Counted from the first letter of the stretch, positions 1-7,992 are shown. The stretch is DNA of 21,569 nt from CAYVUV01 sp964455095 (GCA_964455095.1 CAYVUV010000196.1:1-21569), one strand, 5' to 3'. Translations and numbers: made by a program. Notes: a model not told the origin generated them from the letters alone.

Positions 1-1
1 C

Positions 2-76
2 GGCCCCATCCCCTACGGCGGCGGCTATCTCGACTACGTCGTCGCCAGCGGCCACGAAGCCCCGGGCTTGCGTTAG
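2..76 (+). CDS. C-terminal tail of an unknown protein, cut by the window edge and by an IS
   Basis: An open frame enters from the left edge and gives 24 residues, with Gly-Gly-Gly-Tyr-Leu-Asp-Tyr in the middle, before a TAG at 74-76. I do not recognise the family. The TAG is made of the first three bases of the terminal inverted repeat of the adjacent IS, so the stop is probably supplied by the element and the protein probably lost its native C-terminus. Whether the rest of the gene survives beyond the second IS (after 2604) is not evident: no recognisable continuation is seen there. Confidence 0.45.
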   Translation, partial: GPIPYGGGYLDYVVASGHEAPGLR

Positions 77-93
77 CAGCCGTTGAGAAAGCC
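74..93. repeat. Left terminal inverted repeat of the IS1182/IS5-like element
   Basis: TAGCAGCCGTTGAGAAAGCC matches the reverse complement of 1385-1405 with one 1-base gap and one mismatch. Confidence 0.7.
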
Positions 94-97
94 ACGT

Positions 98-1332
98 TTA
101 CACCACTTCGGGCGCGGTAGAGGTTGTTGGGGCAGCGGACCACGGTCGTGATGCCTGATGCGCCCATGATGCCCAGGAGTCCCCGCGCGGCGAATGGGGA
201 CGCCACAGAAGCCAGAACTGCGCGACACTGAGCAGGCCCAACACCCCCTGCGGCGTGCGCGGCGTGCCCACGCCCCACACGGCGAGCATGATGATCCCGA
301 GGTTGCACGCCGCCGCCCGCATCAGGTGCGACTTCGACACGTTGGCCACCCCGCGGACGCACGCCAGCGCCCGCCGCCCGTTTCGCAGGTGTGCGCGAAG
401 CTGCGCTCCGCGTGCTCGCTGCCCTGGCGCCCGAGGCGCCGGCCGCGCTCGCCTTGGATGCGGCGCCGGTTCGCGTACACCGCCGGCTGCTGCCCCGCCG
501 GTTTGTCCTGCCACTTCCGTCGGCTCGAGCGCTTAGGCTCGGCGACATACGCCCGCACCCGCTCCACCTCGGCGAGAATCTGCAGCGTCTCCGCCGGCGC
601 CACGATCAGCCCGCTGCCCAGCTCCACCGCGTGCTCGGCCTTGCACGCCAGGTGCGTCCGCCCCTCCTTCATCTTCATCACTCGGCTGTCCGGGTCCGTC
701 GCCGACTTCCACTCCTGGTTCGAGGTCTTCTTCTTGCGCGTCCGATCGAACCGCCGCACTTCGTCATCGCTCGGGTCGTCAATCCCCTCGGCCTTCATCA
801 GCCGCCGCACGTACGTCTTCCAGTCGTCGTTAGTGGCCCGCCAGACCAGCCACTTCATCGCCGCGTTGGCTTCTAGCGTGGTGGAGTCCACCGCGATGGT
901 CTGGCCCTTGAGCAGCCGGTGCTCCACCGCTACCTAAAACACGAAGGCGAACACCTGCCAGAACACCCCCTCCGGCAAGCGCTGGCGGGTGTGGGTCATA
1001 CCGGAGTGATCGAGCGTGCTCTTGGCTAGGTCGACCCGGAGAAAGGTGCGCAGCGACAGACTGTCGGCGCAGCGCCACGCGATCGCGCGTTGCGACTCGA
1101 GCCCCTCGAAGTACCCGACGAAGAGCATCCGGAAGTACACGCCCGGGGGGATCGAGGGCCGGCCCAACTCCTCGCCGAGCGCTGCGCACAGGTCTTCTTC
1201 AAACCGATCCAAGCCACCCGCTTCCAGCACACTGATCAACAAGTCGTAGAACACGTGCCCAGGGGATCGGCGCAACTGCCGCGCGGCCACTCACATCGCT
1301 CCTTGGTGCGACTTCCGCCGTCCCATCGCCAT
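98..1332 (-). pseudogene. IS1182/IS5-like (DUF772-type) transposase, multiply disrupted
   Basis: The reading begins near ATG 1332-1330 with an N-terminus ending in Lys-Ser-His-Gln-Gly. It meets TGA at 1291-1293, where the family pattern suggests Trp, then continues in the same frame through the conserved Gly-Arg-Pro-Ser-Ile-Pro-Pro-Gly and Arg-Cys-Ala-Asp-Ser-Leu-Ser-Leu motifs. An in-frame TAG lies at 934-936. After it comes the segment with the first catalytic Asp (Ile-Ala-Val-Asp-Ser-Thr-Thr-Leu-Glu-Ala-Asn). Near 595-600 the text jumps from Ala-Glu-His-Ala-Val to Ala-Glu-Thr-Leu. This skips the stretch that normally holds the Ala-Asp-Lys-Gly-Tyr-His motif with the second catalytic Asp. 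A frameshift near 375-385 moves the last part (Arg-Asn-Leu-Gly-like and Gly-Val-Gly-Thr-Pro-Arg motifs) into another frame, which ends at 98. Family motifs are recalled from known transposases; the lesions are read directly. It is a pseudogene beyond reasonable doubt. Confidence 0.85.
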
Positions 1333-1384
1333 CCGCATCCCCCGTCGCGCTTCCTCTAATATGACAGGGCGCGGCGGCCCTGCC

Positions 1385-1405
1385 GGCTTTTTCAACGAGC
1401 TGCTA
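1385..1405. repeat. Right terminal inverted repeat of the IS1182/IS5-like element
   Basis: GGCTTTTTCAACGAGCTGCTA is the inverted partner of 74-93. Its final A is also the first base of the IS630-type inverted repeat. Confidence 0.7.
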
Positions 1406-1424
1406 GTCGGGTGTAACGTAAGTG
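1405..1424. repeat. Left inverted repeat of the IS630-type element
   Basis: AGTCGGGTGTAACGTAAGTG is the exact reverse complement of 2585-2604. Confidence 0.85.
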
Positions 1425-1434
1425 AGTTGAAGAA

Positions 1435-2527
1435 TCACTCTTTCCCTCCGACGGTTTCGCGGCAGAACCGCGCGAGCTTCCCCAGAATCTCGTCCGCGGT
1501 TTTGACCCATCGGAACGGCTTGGGGTCGCCGTTATGCGCGTCGAGGAACTCGCGGATCGCATGTTCGAGCTCTGGGACGCTGGAATGGGATCCCCGCTTA
1601 AGCTGCTTGTTGGTGAGGATCGCGGAACCAGCACTCGACCTGATTCAACCACGAGGAATGCGTCGGGATGAAGTGCAGATGAAAGCGCCGGTGGCGCGTC
1701 AACCACTTCCTCACCGGCGGCGCCTTGTGGGTGGCGTAGTTGTCCATGATCAGATGGATCTCGCGCTCCGCGGCGACGCGCTCGTCGATCAGTTTCAAGA
1801 CCTGCACGAACTCCTTGGCGCGATGGCGCCGAAAGCACCGGCCAATCACACCCCCGGTGGCCACATCGAGGGCCGCAAACAAACTGGTCGTCCCGTGGCG
1901 CTCGTACTCCGGGGTGCGTCGCTCCAGCTGCCCGGGGCGCATCGGCAAGATGGGCTGCGTCCGATTCAGCGCCTGGATCTGCGACTTCTCGTCGACGCAC
2001 AAGACGACCGCGTTGGTCGGGGGATCCAGGTACAGGCCGACCACATCCCGGACCTTCTCGATGAACTGGGGATCCGCAGAGAGCTGAAAGGTTTCCGCGC
2101 GGTGGGGCTTGAGACCGAACGCGGTCCAGATGCGCGCGACCGCCATGTGGCTGAGGCCGGTTTTCTTGGCCAGATCTCGCGTGCTTCACCGCGCGGCGCT
2201 TTTGGGCATGGTGTTCAACGTGGTGGTCACCACCTCTTGCACCTTGTCGTCCCCAATCGTGCGCGGGGCGCCCACGCGCGGCGCATCCAGCAGTCCATCG
2301 ATTCGGTCAGCAAGGAAGCGCCCCCGCCACTTGCAGACGGTCTGATTGCTTACTCCCAACCGTGCGGCGACCACCGTGCTATCCAGCCCCTTGGCGCATT
2401 CCAGAACAACGCGGGCGCGCATGACCAAGCGCTGAGCGGTCTTGCCGCGCCGCACGTAGCGCACCAGCACCTCCCGCTCCTCCTCGCTCAGCGTCAGCGG
2501 GCTCTTCGGCCGTCCCCTCCTCGCCAT
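1435..2527 (-). pseudogene. IS630-family transposase with a nonsense codon and a frameshift
   Basis: The start at 2527 (Met-Ala-Arg-Arg-Gly-Arg-Pro) is preceded by GGAGGAGA at a good distance. The N-terminal part is a helix-turn-helix region, with Ala-Ala-Arg-Leu-Gly-Val-Ser-Asn-Gln-Thr-Val as its second helix. TGA at 2186-2188 interrupts it where TGG (Trp) would restore the reading. The same frame continues through Cys-Val-Asp-Glu-Lys-Ser (first Asp), Ile-Met-Asp-Asn-Tyr-Ala-Thr-His-Lys (second Asp) and Ser-Trp-Leu-Asn-Gln-Val-Glu (Glu about 35 residues later). This is the DDE layout of IS630 transposases. One extra base near 1623-1625 then shifts the frame; skipping it restores a normal C-terminus ending at TGA 1435-1437. 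Two independent lesions make it a pseudogene rather than a programmed-frameshift gene, although some IS630 members do use frameshifting. Confidence 0.88.
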
Positions 2528-2584
2528 TGCTCTCCTCCATTGCCGCATTGAAGAAGACGATCAAGCCCGCCTGTTTATTGGGCG

Positions 2585-2604
2585 CACTTACGTTACACCC
2601 GACT
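2585..2604. repeat. Right inverted repeat of the IS630-type element
   Basis: CACTTACGTTACACCCGACT is the perfect inverted partner of 1405-1424. Confidence 0.85.
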
Positions 2605-2725
2605 CCAGTGGCGGTACCGACAGCGCCGCGTTCTGCCATCCAAGACTACACAAGACAACCAAAGCGATACCGCGATCCATCACGCGGGATCGACCCCTTA
2701 TCAATAGGGCACGCTATCTGAAATC

Positions 2726-2755
2726 TTGACTAAGACGCTCAATCTACCGTACTAT
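2726..2755 (+). promoter_or_regulatory. Sigma-70-like promoter of the AAA ATPase gene
   Basis: TTGACT (2726-2731) and TACTAT (2750-2755) are separated by 18 bases in an AT-rich stretch unlike the rest of the window. The expected transcription start near 2762 leaves a leader of only about 10 bases before the ATG at 2773. No Shine-Dalgarno sequence is visible, so translation may be leaderless-like. The call rests on consensus match and position only. Confidence 0.5.
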
Positions 2756-2772
2756 ATGCTACGGCACTCTCA

Positions 2773-5700
2773 ATGGCTAAGGGACCTGATGTCAACCGGC
2801 GCCGCGAGATAAACGTGCGCAGGGCTCGAAAGGGCGACACCTCGATTTCGCCCGAGTCCGATGCGGCGTCAATGCCCGTAGCCCAAACGCCCAGCGATGT
2901 GAAGCCCAACCTCGTCGGCCGGCAGCACGAGATGCGAGCGGTGGCCTCTGGAATCGACGAGGCGCTCCGCGGCACTGGAAGCACGGTGCTATTCTTTGGG
3001 GAGCCTGGAATCGGCAAGACTCGCTTAGCTGAGGAGGCAGCAGGTCTAGCCGAGCGATCTGGGGCCAAGGTTCTTTGGGGCCGCTGCTGGGAGGGATATG
3101 GGGTTCCTGCGTTCTGGCCATGGGTTCAAGTTGCGCGAGCCTGCGAGGACGGGATGGAGACGGCGCTACCTCCGGGCAGCTGCTCGGGGTCTGCCATTGA
3201 AATGGGGGGGATTACACAGGAGTCGGGATGGCCCATGCGATTTGCATCCGCTGCCAATACTGCGAGCGATCCGCACACAGACCAGGCTCGTTTTCACATT
3301 TTTGACACTTTCGCGGGCTTCCTAAAAAAGGCGGCAACCAGGCAGCCGTTGGTGATCGTCCTTGACGACCTGCATTGGGGGGATGCGCCCTCATTGATTC
3401 TCCTGGAATTTATCATATCCGAAATTCGCCAATCCCGCATTATGATCGTTGGCACGTTTAGGGATGTAGATCACGGGCAGGAGCATCCAATGCCAAGCAG
3501 ACTTGGGGCCCTCGTAAGGCACAGGCATTGTTGCAGCTTGCCACTTGCGCGATTTTCGGAGCAAGAGTCGGCTCAATTTCTAGGTGACTATGCGGGAAGC
3601 AGTCCTTCTTCTGCGTGGGCGACTGCCCTCCATGAAAAGTCGGATGGGAACCCATTGTTCATTAGCGAACTAGCAGCCTTGTTGGTGTCTACGAGGAGAC
3701 TCGAGGAACCCGGCAAGGCGGGGTCATGTGAGATTGCAATCCCGCGTACTCTTCGGCAGGTGATCATGCATCGGTTGAGTCATTTGCACCCAGAGACGAT
3801 GAAGGTGCTTGCCGTTGGTGCCGTAATTGGGAGAGAGTTCGAACTGGGCGTTCTAGTATCAGTTGATGGGATGACGAGCACGGCTGCATTGCTAGCGCTA
3901 GATGAGGCTGGTGCGGCGGGGATCGTTGCGGAGTCTCCGACTAGTAGGGGGCACTACAGATTTTCGCACGGGCTAATTAGAGATTCATTGTATGAAGAAC
4001 TCCAAGGTAGTCGCCGCGTTGACACGCACTATCAGATTGCGAAAGTGTTGGAAGAGCAGTTCGTTGCTATGGACGAGTCCAGACTAAGCCAAATCGCATA
4101 TCACTACTGTCAGTCGATGCCAACGGCGGGATGGCAAAAGGCAGTTGACTATTGTCTGCTTGCTGGCGCGCGTGCCGCGCTAGCTGTCGCTTATGAGGAT
4201 GCGGTGCTTCACTATGAGCGCGCGCTACGCGCTTTAGCGGGTGGTGCCAGTAACCTCTCGAGGCGATGTGAGATTCTGCTCGGACTTGGAGATGTGCAGG
4301 CGAAGGCTGGCGACTGGTGCGCGGCTCGACGGACATTTTCGGCCGCCGTTAGGGTGGCCAGGGGGATTGGTGAAGCGGAGACCTTCGCTAAGGCCGCAAT
4401 CGGATTTAAGGGAGTACTGGCTAGTACTGATCCAATAGATACCGAATCGGTAGCTTTGCTGGAGGAGGCCGTTGGTCTGCTTAAGGGGGAAGATAGCATA
4501 GTGCTCGTGAAGGTCCTTGCGGCATTGGCGTTGTCGATGTACTACGCGCGACCAGCTTGCGAGCGTGCTCGTCTCGGGGAGAGGGCGGTTGGCCTGGCGG
4601 AGGCCATTGGCGACGCGCCTACGTTGTGCGCAGCTCTTGAAGCGCGATACTTTGGCCAGTGGAGACCGGGAGGTGTGCGTGACGGGTTAGTTACACTGGA
4701 TAGTATGGTTCAGTTGGCGAGATCAGCTGGCGAGAAGGACATTTTGTTTCGTGCCAGCATATTTAGGTATATGACACTGATAGAGTTGGGTCGCGTGTCG
4801 GATAGCGAGCGCGAGTGGGTGGGTTGTGTCGAACTAGCGGAGGAGATTCGACATCCGCGGTATATGTGGCAGATTGCCGTCATTGCTGGAGGCCGAGCGC
4901 TATTGCGAGGTGACTTAGGCGGGGCGGTAGTGCTCTGGAAGAAGGCGCGGGTGCTAGGAGGGCAAGTGCATGATGCAACTGCGCAGCACTATTTTCTGCT
5001 GCAGCGCTTTTGTGGCCTTCGGTTGATGGGTGCGGTTGAAGAACTGTACGATGTGTTTCTCAGGATTCGGGCCCAAGTAGTGGACATTCCAGCGTATCAG
5101 GGCGCGCTAGGAAGCATCTGCTGCCGGTCCGGTCGAGTGGAGGAGGCTAGGGAGATCCTTGATTCGTTCGAAAGGGGTGGGTTCGAGCGGTTACTGGACA
5201 ACGGATTCGGCTTGTTCTGTGTGTCAATGATATCGGAGATGGTATCTCATCTTGGGGACAGGGGTAAAGCGGAGGAGTTGTATCGGCTGCTCTTGCCCTA
5301 CGCGGATCATAATGTGGTCGTGAGTTGGGGGGCAGCCTGTGACGGATCTGCCTCCCATTACCTGGGTGTTCTGGCTGGCACACTATCGAGATGGCAGGAT
5401 GCATCGCGCCACTTTGAGGATGCGGTGGTTATGAACAGAAAGCTAGGGGCGGCGCCATTTGTGGCTCGATCGCAGCACTATTACGCAGAAGCGGTTTGGA
5501 AAAGGAACGAGCGCGGAGATCGGGCTCGGGCTCAACAGGCGGTGAGTAGGGCGATAGAAACTTACCGGCGGTTAGAGATGAAGGGCTATCTCCGTCAGGC
5601 GTTGGCGTTGTTGTCGTCCTGGAAGTCTGGGTGTTCAGGCCCGTCCGCGGTTTATGTCCCCGAAGATGAGGCGGCGGTGTCGACAGTCGGCGACCTAACG

Positions 5701-6408
5701 GACAACGTAGATATGTCGGCGGTGCTTGGCGACGAGAAGAAACGGACGAGCGAAGCCAACGTTCTGGATCATCAGCTGATGATGCGGGAGAAAGGTCTAG
5801 GCAATCAATATGTGTTCCGGCGTGAAGGGGAGTATTGGACTATCAATTTCCGTGGGGTAGTCAGTCGACTGCGCAGTACCGTCGGACTGGAGTACCTAGC
5901 GTATCTGGTGTCACGGCCCCATCAGGAGATTCCAGCGATTGATCTGGCATCTGCCGTGGGTCGACGGGGCACCGCGGCGTGCCCCACCCATGGGGGTGAT
6001 GTGAGGCTGATCGACGATCAGCTGCGCGTCGCTGGGCTTGGGGACGCGGGGCCGATATTCGATCGCAGGGCTCGCGATGCTTATCGAGGGCGCATGAAGG
6101 ACCTGCGCATCCAAGTGGAAGAGGCCGAAGAGATGAACGATGTCGGGAGAGCGTCGGCGCTGCGTCGGGAGATCGAAGCGATTCGAGAGGAGTTAGCCGC
6201 CGGTTGTGGGCTTGGAGGTCGCTTGCGGGTCGCCGCGGCTGCATTCGAACGGGCGCGGATCAACGTGCGCAACAGTATCAGCAGTGCGTTACGGGCGATT
6301 GACAAGTACGACCGTGCCCTCTGGCGACACCTGACCAATTCGATTCGGACTGGCGCTTTGTGTTGCTACGACCCTGAGGATGAGGTGCCCTGGGTCGTCA
6401 GCATGTGA
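2773..6408 (+). CDS. Large AAA-type (AAA_16) ATPase with TPR-like middle and a conserved C-terminal domain
   Basis: This 1211-residue protein has a Walker A motif Gly-Glu-Pro-Gly-Ile-Gly-Lys-Thr at residues 76-83 and a Walker B Val-Ile-Val-Leu-Asp-Asp at 194-199. The order matches the AAA_16/STAND predicted ATPases found in adenylate-cyclase-like and MalT/LuxR-like regulators. Residues of roughly 430-960 are helical and repetitive, probably TPR-like. Near 1012-1065 lies a winged-helix-like stretch (Arg-Leu-Arg-Ser-Thr-Val-Gly-Leu-Glu-Tyr-Leu). A charged probable coiled coil (about 1108-1142) follows, then a conserved tail ending in Thr-Gly-Ala-Leu-Cys-Cys-Tyr. I recall this C-terminal block in many otherwise different bacterial ATPases. 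No adenylate cyclase domain or canonical LuxR HTH is seen. Signal-transducing or transcriptional role is inferred. The gene is markedly less GC-rich than its right-hand neighbours (30 of 60 bases G or C at 3421-3480 versus 41 of 60 at 7021-7080), suggesting transfer. It stands alone, convergent to the ferredoxin gene. Confidence 0.88.
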   Translation: MAKGPDVNRRREINVRRARKGDTSISPESDAASMPVAQTPSDVKPNLVGRQHEMRAVASGIDEALRGTGSTVLFFGEPGIGKTRLAEEAAGLAERSGAKVLWGRCWEGYGVPAFWPWVQVARACEDGMETALPPGSCSGSAIEMGGITQESGWPMRFASAANTASDPHTDQARFHIFDTFAGFLKKAATRQPLVIVLDDLHWGDAPSLILLEFIISEIRQSRIMIVGTFRDVDHGQEHPMPSRLGALVRHRHCCSLPLARFSEQESAQFLGDYAGSSPSSAWATALHEKSDGNPLFISELAALLVSTRRLEEPGKAGSCEIAIPRTLRQVIMHRLSHLHPETMKVLAVGAVIGREFELGVLVSVDGMTSTAALLALDEAGAAGIVAESPTSRGHYRFSHGLIRDSLYEELQGSRRVDTHYQIAKVLEEQFVAMDESRLSQIAYHYCQSMPTAGWQKAVDYCLLAGARAALAVAYEDAVLHYERALRALAGGASNLSRRCEILLGLGDVQAKAGDWCAARRTFSAAVRVARGIGEAETFAKAAIGFKGVLASTDPIDTESVALLEEAVGLLKGEDSIVLVKVLAALALSMYYARPACERARLGERAVGLAEAIGDAPTLCAALEARYFGQWRPGGVRDGLVTLDSMVQLARSAGEKDILFRASIFRYMTLIELGRVSDSEREWVGCVELAEEIRHPRYMWQIAVIAGGRALLRGDLGGAVVLWKKARVLGGQVHDATAQHYFLLQRFCGLRLMGAVEELYDVFLRIRAQVVDIPAYQGALGSICCRSGRVEEAREILDSFERGGFERLLDNGFGLFCVSMISEMVSHLGDRGKAEELYRLLLPYADHNVVVSWGAACDGSASHYLGVLAGTLSRWQDASRHFEDAVVMNRKLGAAPFVARSQHYYAEAVWKRNERGDRARAQQAVSRAIETYRRLEMKGYLRQALALLSSWKSGCSGPSAVYVPEDEAAVSTVGDLTDNVDMSAVLGDEKKRTSEANVLDHQLMMREKGLGNQYVFRREGEYWTINFRGVVSRLRSTVGLEYLAYLVSRPHQEIPAIDLASAVGRRGTAACPTHGGDVRLIDDQLRVAGLGDAGPIFDRRARDAYRGRMKDLRIQVEEAEEMNDVGRASALRREIEAIREELAAGCGLGGRLRVAAAAFERARINVRNSISSALRAIDKYDRALWRHLTNSIRTGALCCYDPEDEVPWVVSM

Positions 6409-6418
6409 CGCCCCGTTG

Positions 6419-6433
6419 AGCGGCGCGCTTTTT
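6419..6433 (+). terminator. Possible intrinsic terminator between convergent genes
   Basis: AGCG-GCG-CGCT forms a short GC hairpin followed by a run of Ts, 11 bases after the ATPase stop. It sits between two convergent genes. The stem is only four pairs, so the call is tentative. Confidence 0.3.
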
Positions 6434-6465
6434 CGGGCGGAGGCGTCGCTTTCGACCCATCAGGT

Positions 6466-6657
6466 TCACTCCTCGATGCGAATTGCCTGCCGCGGGCAGC
6501 GGCGCACGGCTTCTTCCACCTTCGCGCGCAGGCCTTCGTCGGGGTGCTCGGTTTTCAGGTGGAGGGTATCGTCGTCGTGCAGGTCGAAGACCTCGGGGCA
6601 GACTTTCATGCACAAGGCATTCGCTTCACAGAGGTCAAAATCCACCACAACCTTCAT
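6466..6657 (-). CDS. Small P450-type ferredoxin
   Basis: A 63-residue single-cluster ferredoxin that would pass electrons to the P450 encoded immediately upstream. The motif is Cys10-x2-Asn13-x2-Cys16-x3-Cys20-Pro, with Cys54-Pro near the C-terminus. Asn at the position of the second canonical cysteine resembles [3Fe-4S] ferredoxins that partner actinobacterial P450s. Cys20 sits where those proteins often have Ala-Pro, so a fourth cysteine is available; cluster type is therefore open. The start ATG at 6657 has GAGGAGG 4-10 bases upstream, which rules out the much longer frame-open extension. It lies 41 bases after the P450 stop, as the second gene of a two-gene operon. Confidence 0.92.
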   Translation of the reverse strand: MKVVVDFDLCEANALCMKVCPEVFDLHDDDTLHLKTEHPDEGLRAKVEEAVRRCPRQAIRIEE

Positions 6658-6698
6658 GCGTCCTCCTCGCTTCCCACCCTGCGTCCGTTGCGCTTTGG

Positions 6699-7910
6699 TT
6701 ATGCCCGTTCCGGGGTGTAGCGGACCGGCATCTCCTTGATGCCGTTGATGAAGTTCGAGCGCAAGCGGCGCACGGGTCCGTCCAAGTCGAGGTCGGGCAG
6801 ACGGCGCAGAAGCTCTTCGAACATGACCCGGATTTCGAGGCGTGCGAGCTTCGAGCCGAGACAGAAGTGCTGCCCGATGCCGAAGCCGAGATGCTCGTTC
6901 GGCGTGCGGCCGACGTCGAAGACCTCGGGGTTCGGGAACACCTCTTCGTCGCGGTTGGCGGCGCCGTAATACATCACCACCTTGTCGTTCTCGCGGATGC
7001 GCTGGCCACGGATCTCGGTGTCGTGCGTGGCCGTGCGCCTGAAGTGCATCACCGGCGCAACCCAGCGCAGCATCTCCTCGACCGCGCTGGGAATGAGCGA
7101 CGGGTCGCGGATCAGCCGCTCGCGCTGGTCCGGGTGCTCGCACAGTGCCAGCATACCGCCGGAGATCAGGTTACGTGTGGTCTCGTTGCCGGCGACGGCG
7201 AGCAGCAGGAAGAACAGGTCGAATTCGAACTCGCTCAGGCGGACGCCGTCGACCTCGGCGTTCATCAGCACGCTGACCAGGTCGTCGCGCGGGTGCTCGC
7301 GGCGCTCGACGGCGAGCTGGTTGGCATAGGCATAGAGCTGCAGGGCGGCCTGCTCGCCGTCCTCGGGCGAGGTGCGGTAGTCTGGATCGTCGAAGCCGAT
7401 CATGCGATTGCTGCAGTCGAAGACGATGTGGCGGTCTTCCTGTGGAACGCCGAGCATTTCGGCGATCACCCGCAGCGGCAGTTCGACGGCCAGGTCGCGC
7501 ACGAAGTCGCACGAGCCGCGATCCGCGATGCGGTCGATGATGTCAGTCGCCGAGGCGCGCACCGACGGCTCGAGACGTGACACCATCTTGGGCGTGAACC
7601 CCTTGTTGACCAGATTGCGGATTTTGTTGTGCTGCGGCGGGTCCATGTTGAGCATCATCAGCCGCTGGTTGTTGAGGTGCTCCTCGGGCAGGTTCTGCAG
7701 CAGGGCCGTACCGCGGTAGGACGAAAACGTGGTCGGGTTGCGCGAGATCGCCACGACGTCGTGGTACTTGGTGATGACCCAGAAGCCCGGGCCTTCCGGC
7801 TCCTCATGCCAGAACACGGGCGCCTCGCGGCGCAGCACCGCGAACATGTCGTGTGGCATGCCGGGCACGAATGTTTCGGGGTTGTAGAGATCGATATCTG
7901 AGAGCTTCAC
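6699..7910 (-). CDS. Cytochrome P450 monooxygenase
   Basis: A 403-residue soluble bacterial class I P450. The I-helix oxygen-activation motif Ala-Gly-Asn-Glu-Thr-Thr lies at 240-245, the K-helix Glu-x-x-Arg at 279-282, and the heme-binding Phe-Gly-Ile-Gly-Gln-His-Phe-Cys-Leu-Gly has its axial Cys at 350. The overall text recalls the CYP125/CYP142/CYP124 group that hydroxylates sterol side chains and methyl-branched lipids, but substrate cannot be assigned. I chose the GTG at 7910 because AAAGGAGA precedes it and because the fold normally begins about there; an upstream frame-open extension to 8009 is GC-biased and has no such support. The ferredoxin follows in the same operon, and the SDR is divergent. 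A palindrome of TetR-operator type lies 71 bases upstream. Confidence 0.95.
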   Translation of the reverse strand: MKLSDIDLYNPETFVPGMPHDMFAVLRREAPVFWHEEPEGPGFWVITKYHDVVAISRNPTTFSSYRGTALLQNLPEEHLNNQRLMMLNMDPPQHNKIRNLVNKGFTPKMVSRLEPSVRASATDIIDRIADRGSCDFVRDLAVELPLRVIAEMLGVPQEDRHIVFDCSNRMIGFDDPDYRTSPEDGEQAALQLYAYANQLAVERREHPRDDLVSVLMNAEVDGVRLSEFEFDLFFLLLAVAGNETTRNLISGGMLALCEHPDQRERLIRDPSLIPSAVEEMLRWVAPVMHFRRTATHDTEIRGQRIRENDKVVMYYGAANRDEEVFPNPEVFDVGRTPNEHLGFGIGQHFCLGSKLARLEIRVMFEELLRRLPDLDLDGPVRRLRSNFINGIKEMPVRYTPERA

Positions 7911-7980
7911 GGCGTCTCCTTTCAGCGCGCCCCGCCGGCGCGGCCTTGCACCTCTCGCAGCGCCCGAGCGCCGCGCAAAC

Positions 7981-7992
7981 AAACGTTCGTTT
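7981..7992. promoter_or_regulatory. Candidate TetR-family operator, AAACGTTCGTTT
   Basis: A 12-bp perfect palindrome, extendable to 7977-7992 with one mismatched pair, in the 184-bp region between the divergent P450 and SDR genes. Palindromes of this form are typical TetR-family operators. The same AAACG-nn-CGTTT arms recur at 16213-16224. No TetR gene lies in the window. Confidence 0.5.

Larger units (their letters stand above)
74..1405 (-). mobile_element. Degenerate IS1182/IS5-like insertion sequence
   Basis: The element is bounded by imperfect inverted repeats at 74-93 and 1385-1405, which share TAGCAGC followed by CGTTGA and AAAGCC. It contains one transposase reading on the minus strand that fills nearly the whole interval, as expected for an IS of about 1.3 kb. 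The transposase is broken in at least four places, so the element cannot move by itself. No clear target-site duplication is visible. The right flank is immediately occupied by an IS630-type element, which hides or has destroyed the original junction. Confidence 0.75.
1405..2604 (-). mobile_element. IS630-family insertion sequence, inactive
   Basis: Perfect 20-bp inverted repeats (1405-1424 and 2585-2604) enclose a single minus-strand transposase of IS630 type. The length of about 1.2 kb suits the family. IS630/Tc1 elements insert at TA and duplicate it. A TA is present at the left edge (1404-1405, inside the CTAG end of the neighbouring element), but the right edge reads ACTCC with no matching TA. 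Either the right flank has mutated or the junction was rearranged. The transposase is interrupted twice, so the element would need help from an intact relative. Confidence 0.8.

Noticed and set aside
1291..2188. Two TGG-to-TGA changes in two different transposases could hint at UGA read as tryptophan
   Set aside because: TGA ends several healthy genes here (AAA ATPase, ferredoxin, phosphodiesterase-like gene), and both transposases also carry frameshifts, deletion or TAG. Ordinary pseudogene decay explains it.
1361..2551. 396-codon plus-strand frame across the IS630-type element
   Set aside because: It is antisense to a clear DDE transposase and shows no family motif.
74..6408. Composite transposon carrying the AAA ATPase
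   Set aside because: The two insertion sequences lie on one side only and are unrelated to each other; no second copy flanks the right end of the ATPase gene.
6466..7143. A 225-residue start for the ferredoxin
   Set aside because: The extra N-terminus is antisense-like text overlapping the P450 gene; ATG 6657 has an excellent ribosome binding site and gives the standard ferredoxin length.
6483..7580. Long plus-strand open frame opposite the P450 and ferredoxin
   Set aside because: The minus strand has all P450 and ferredoxin motifs; the plus frame has none and reflects codon-position GC bias.
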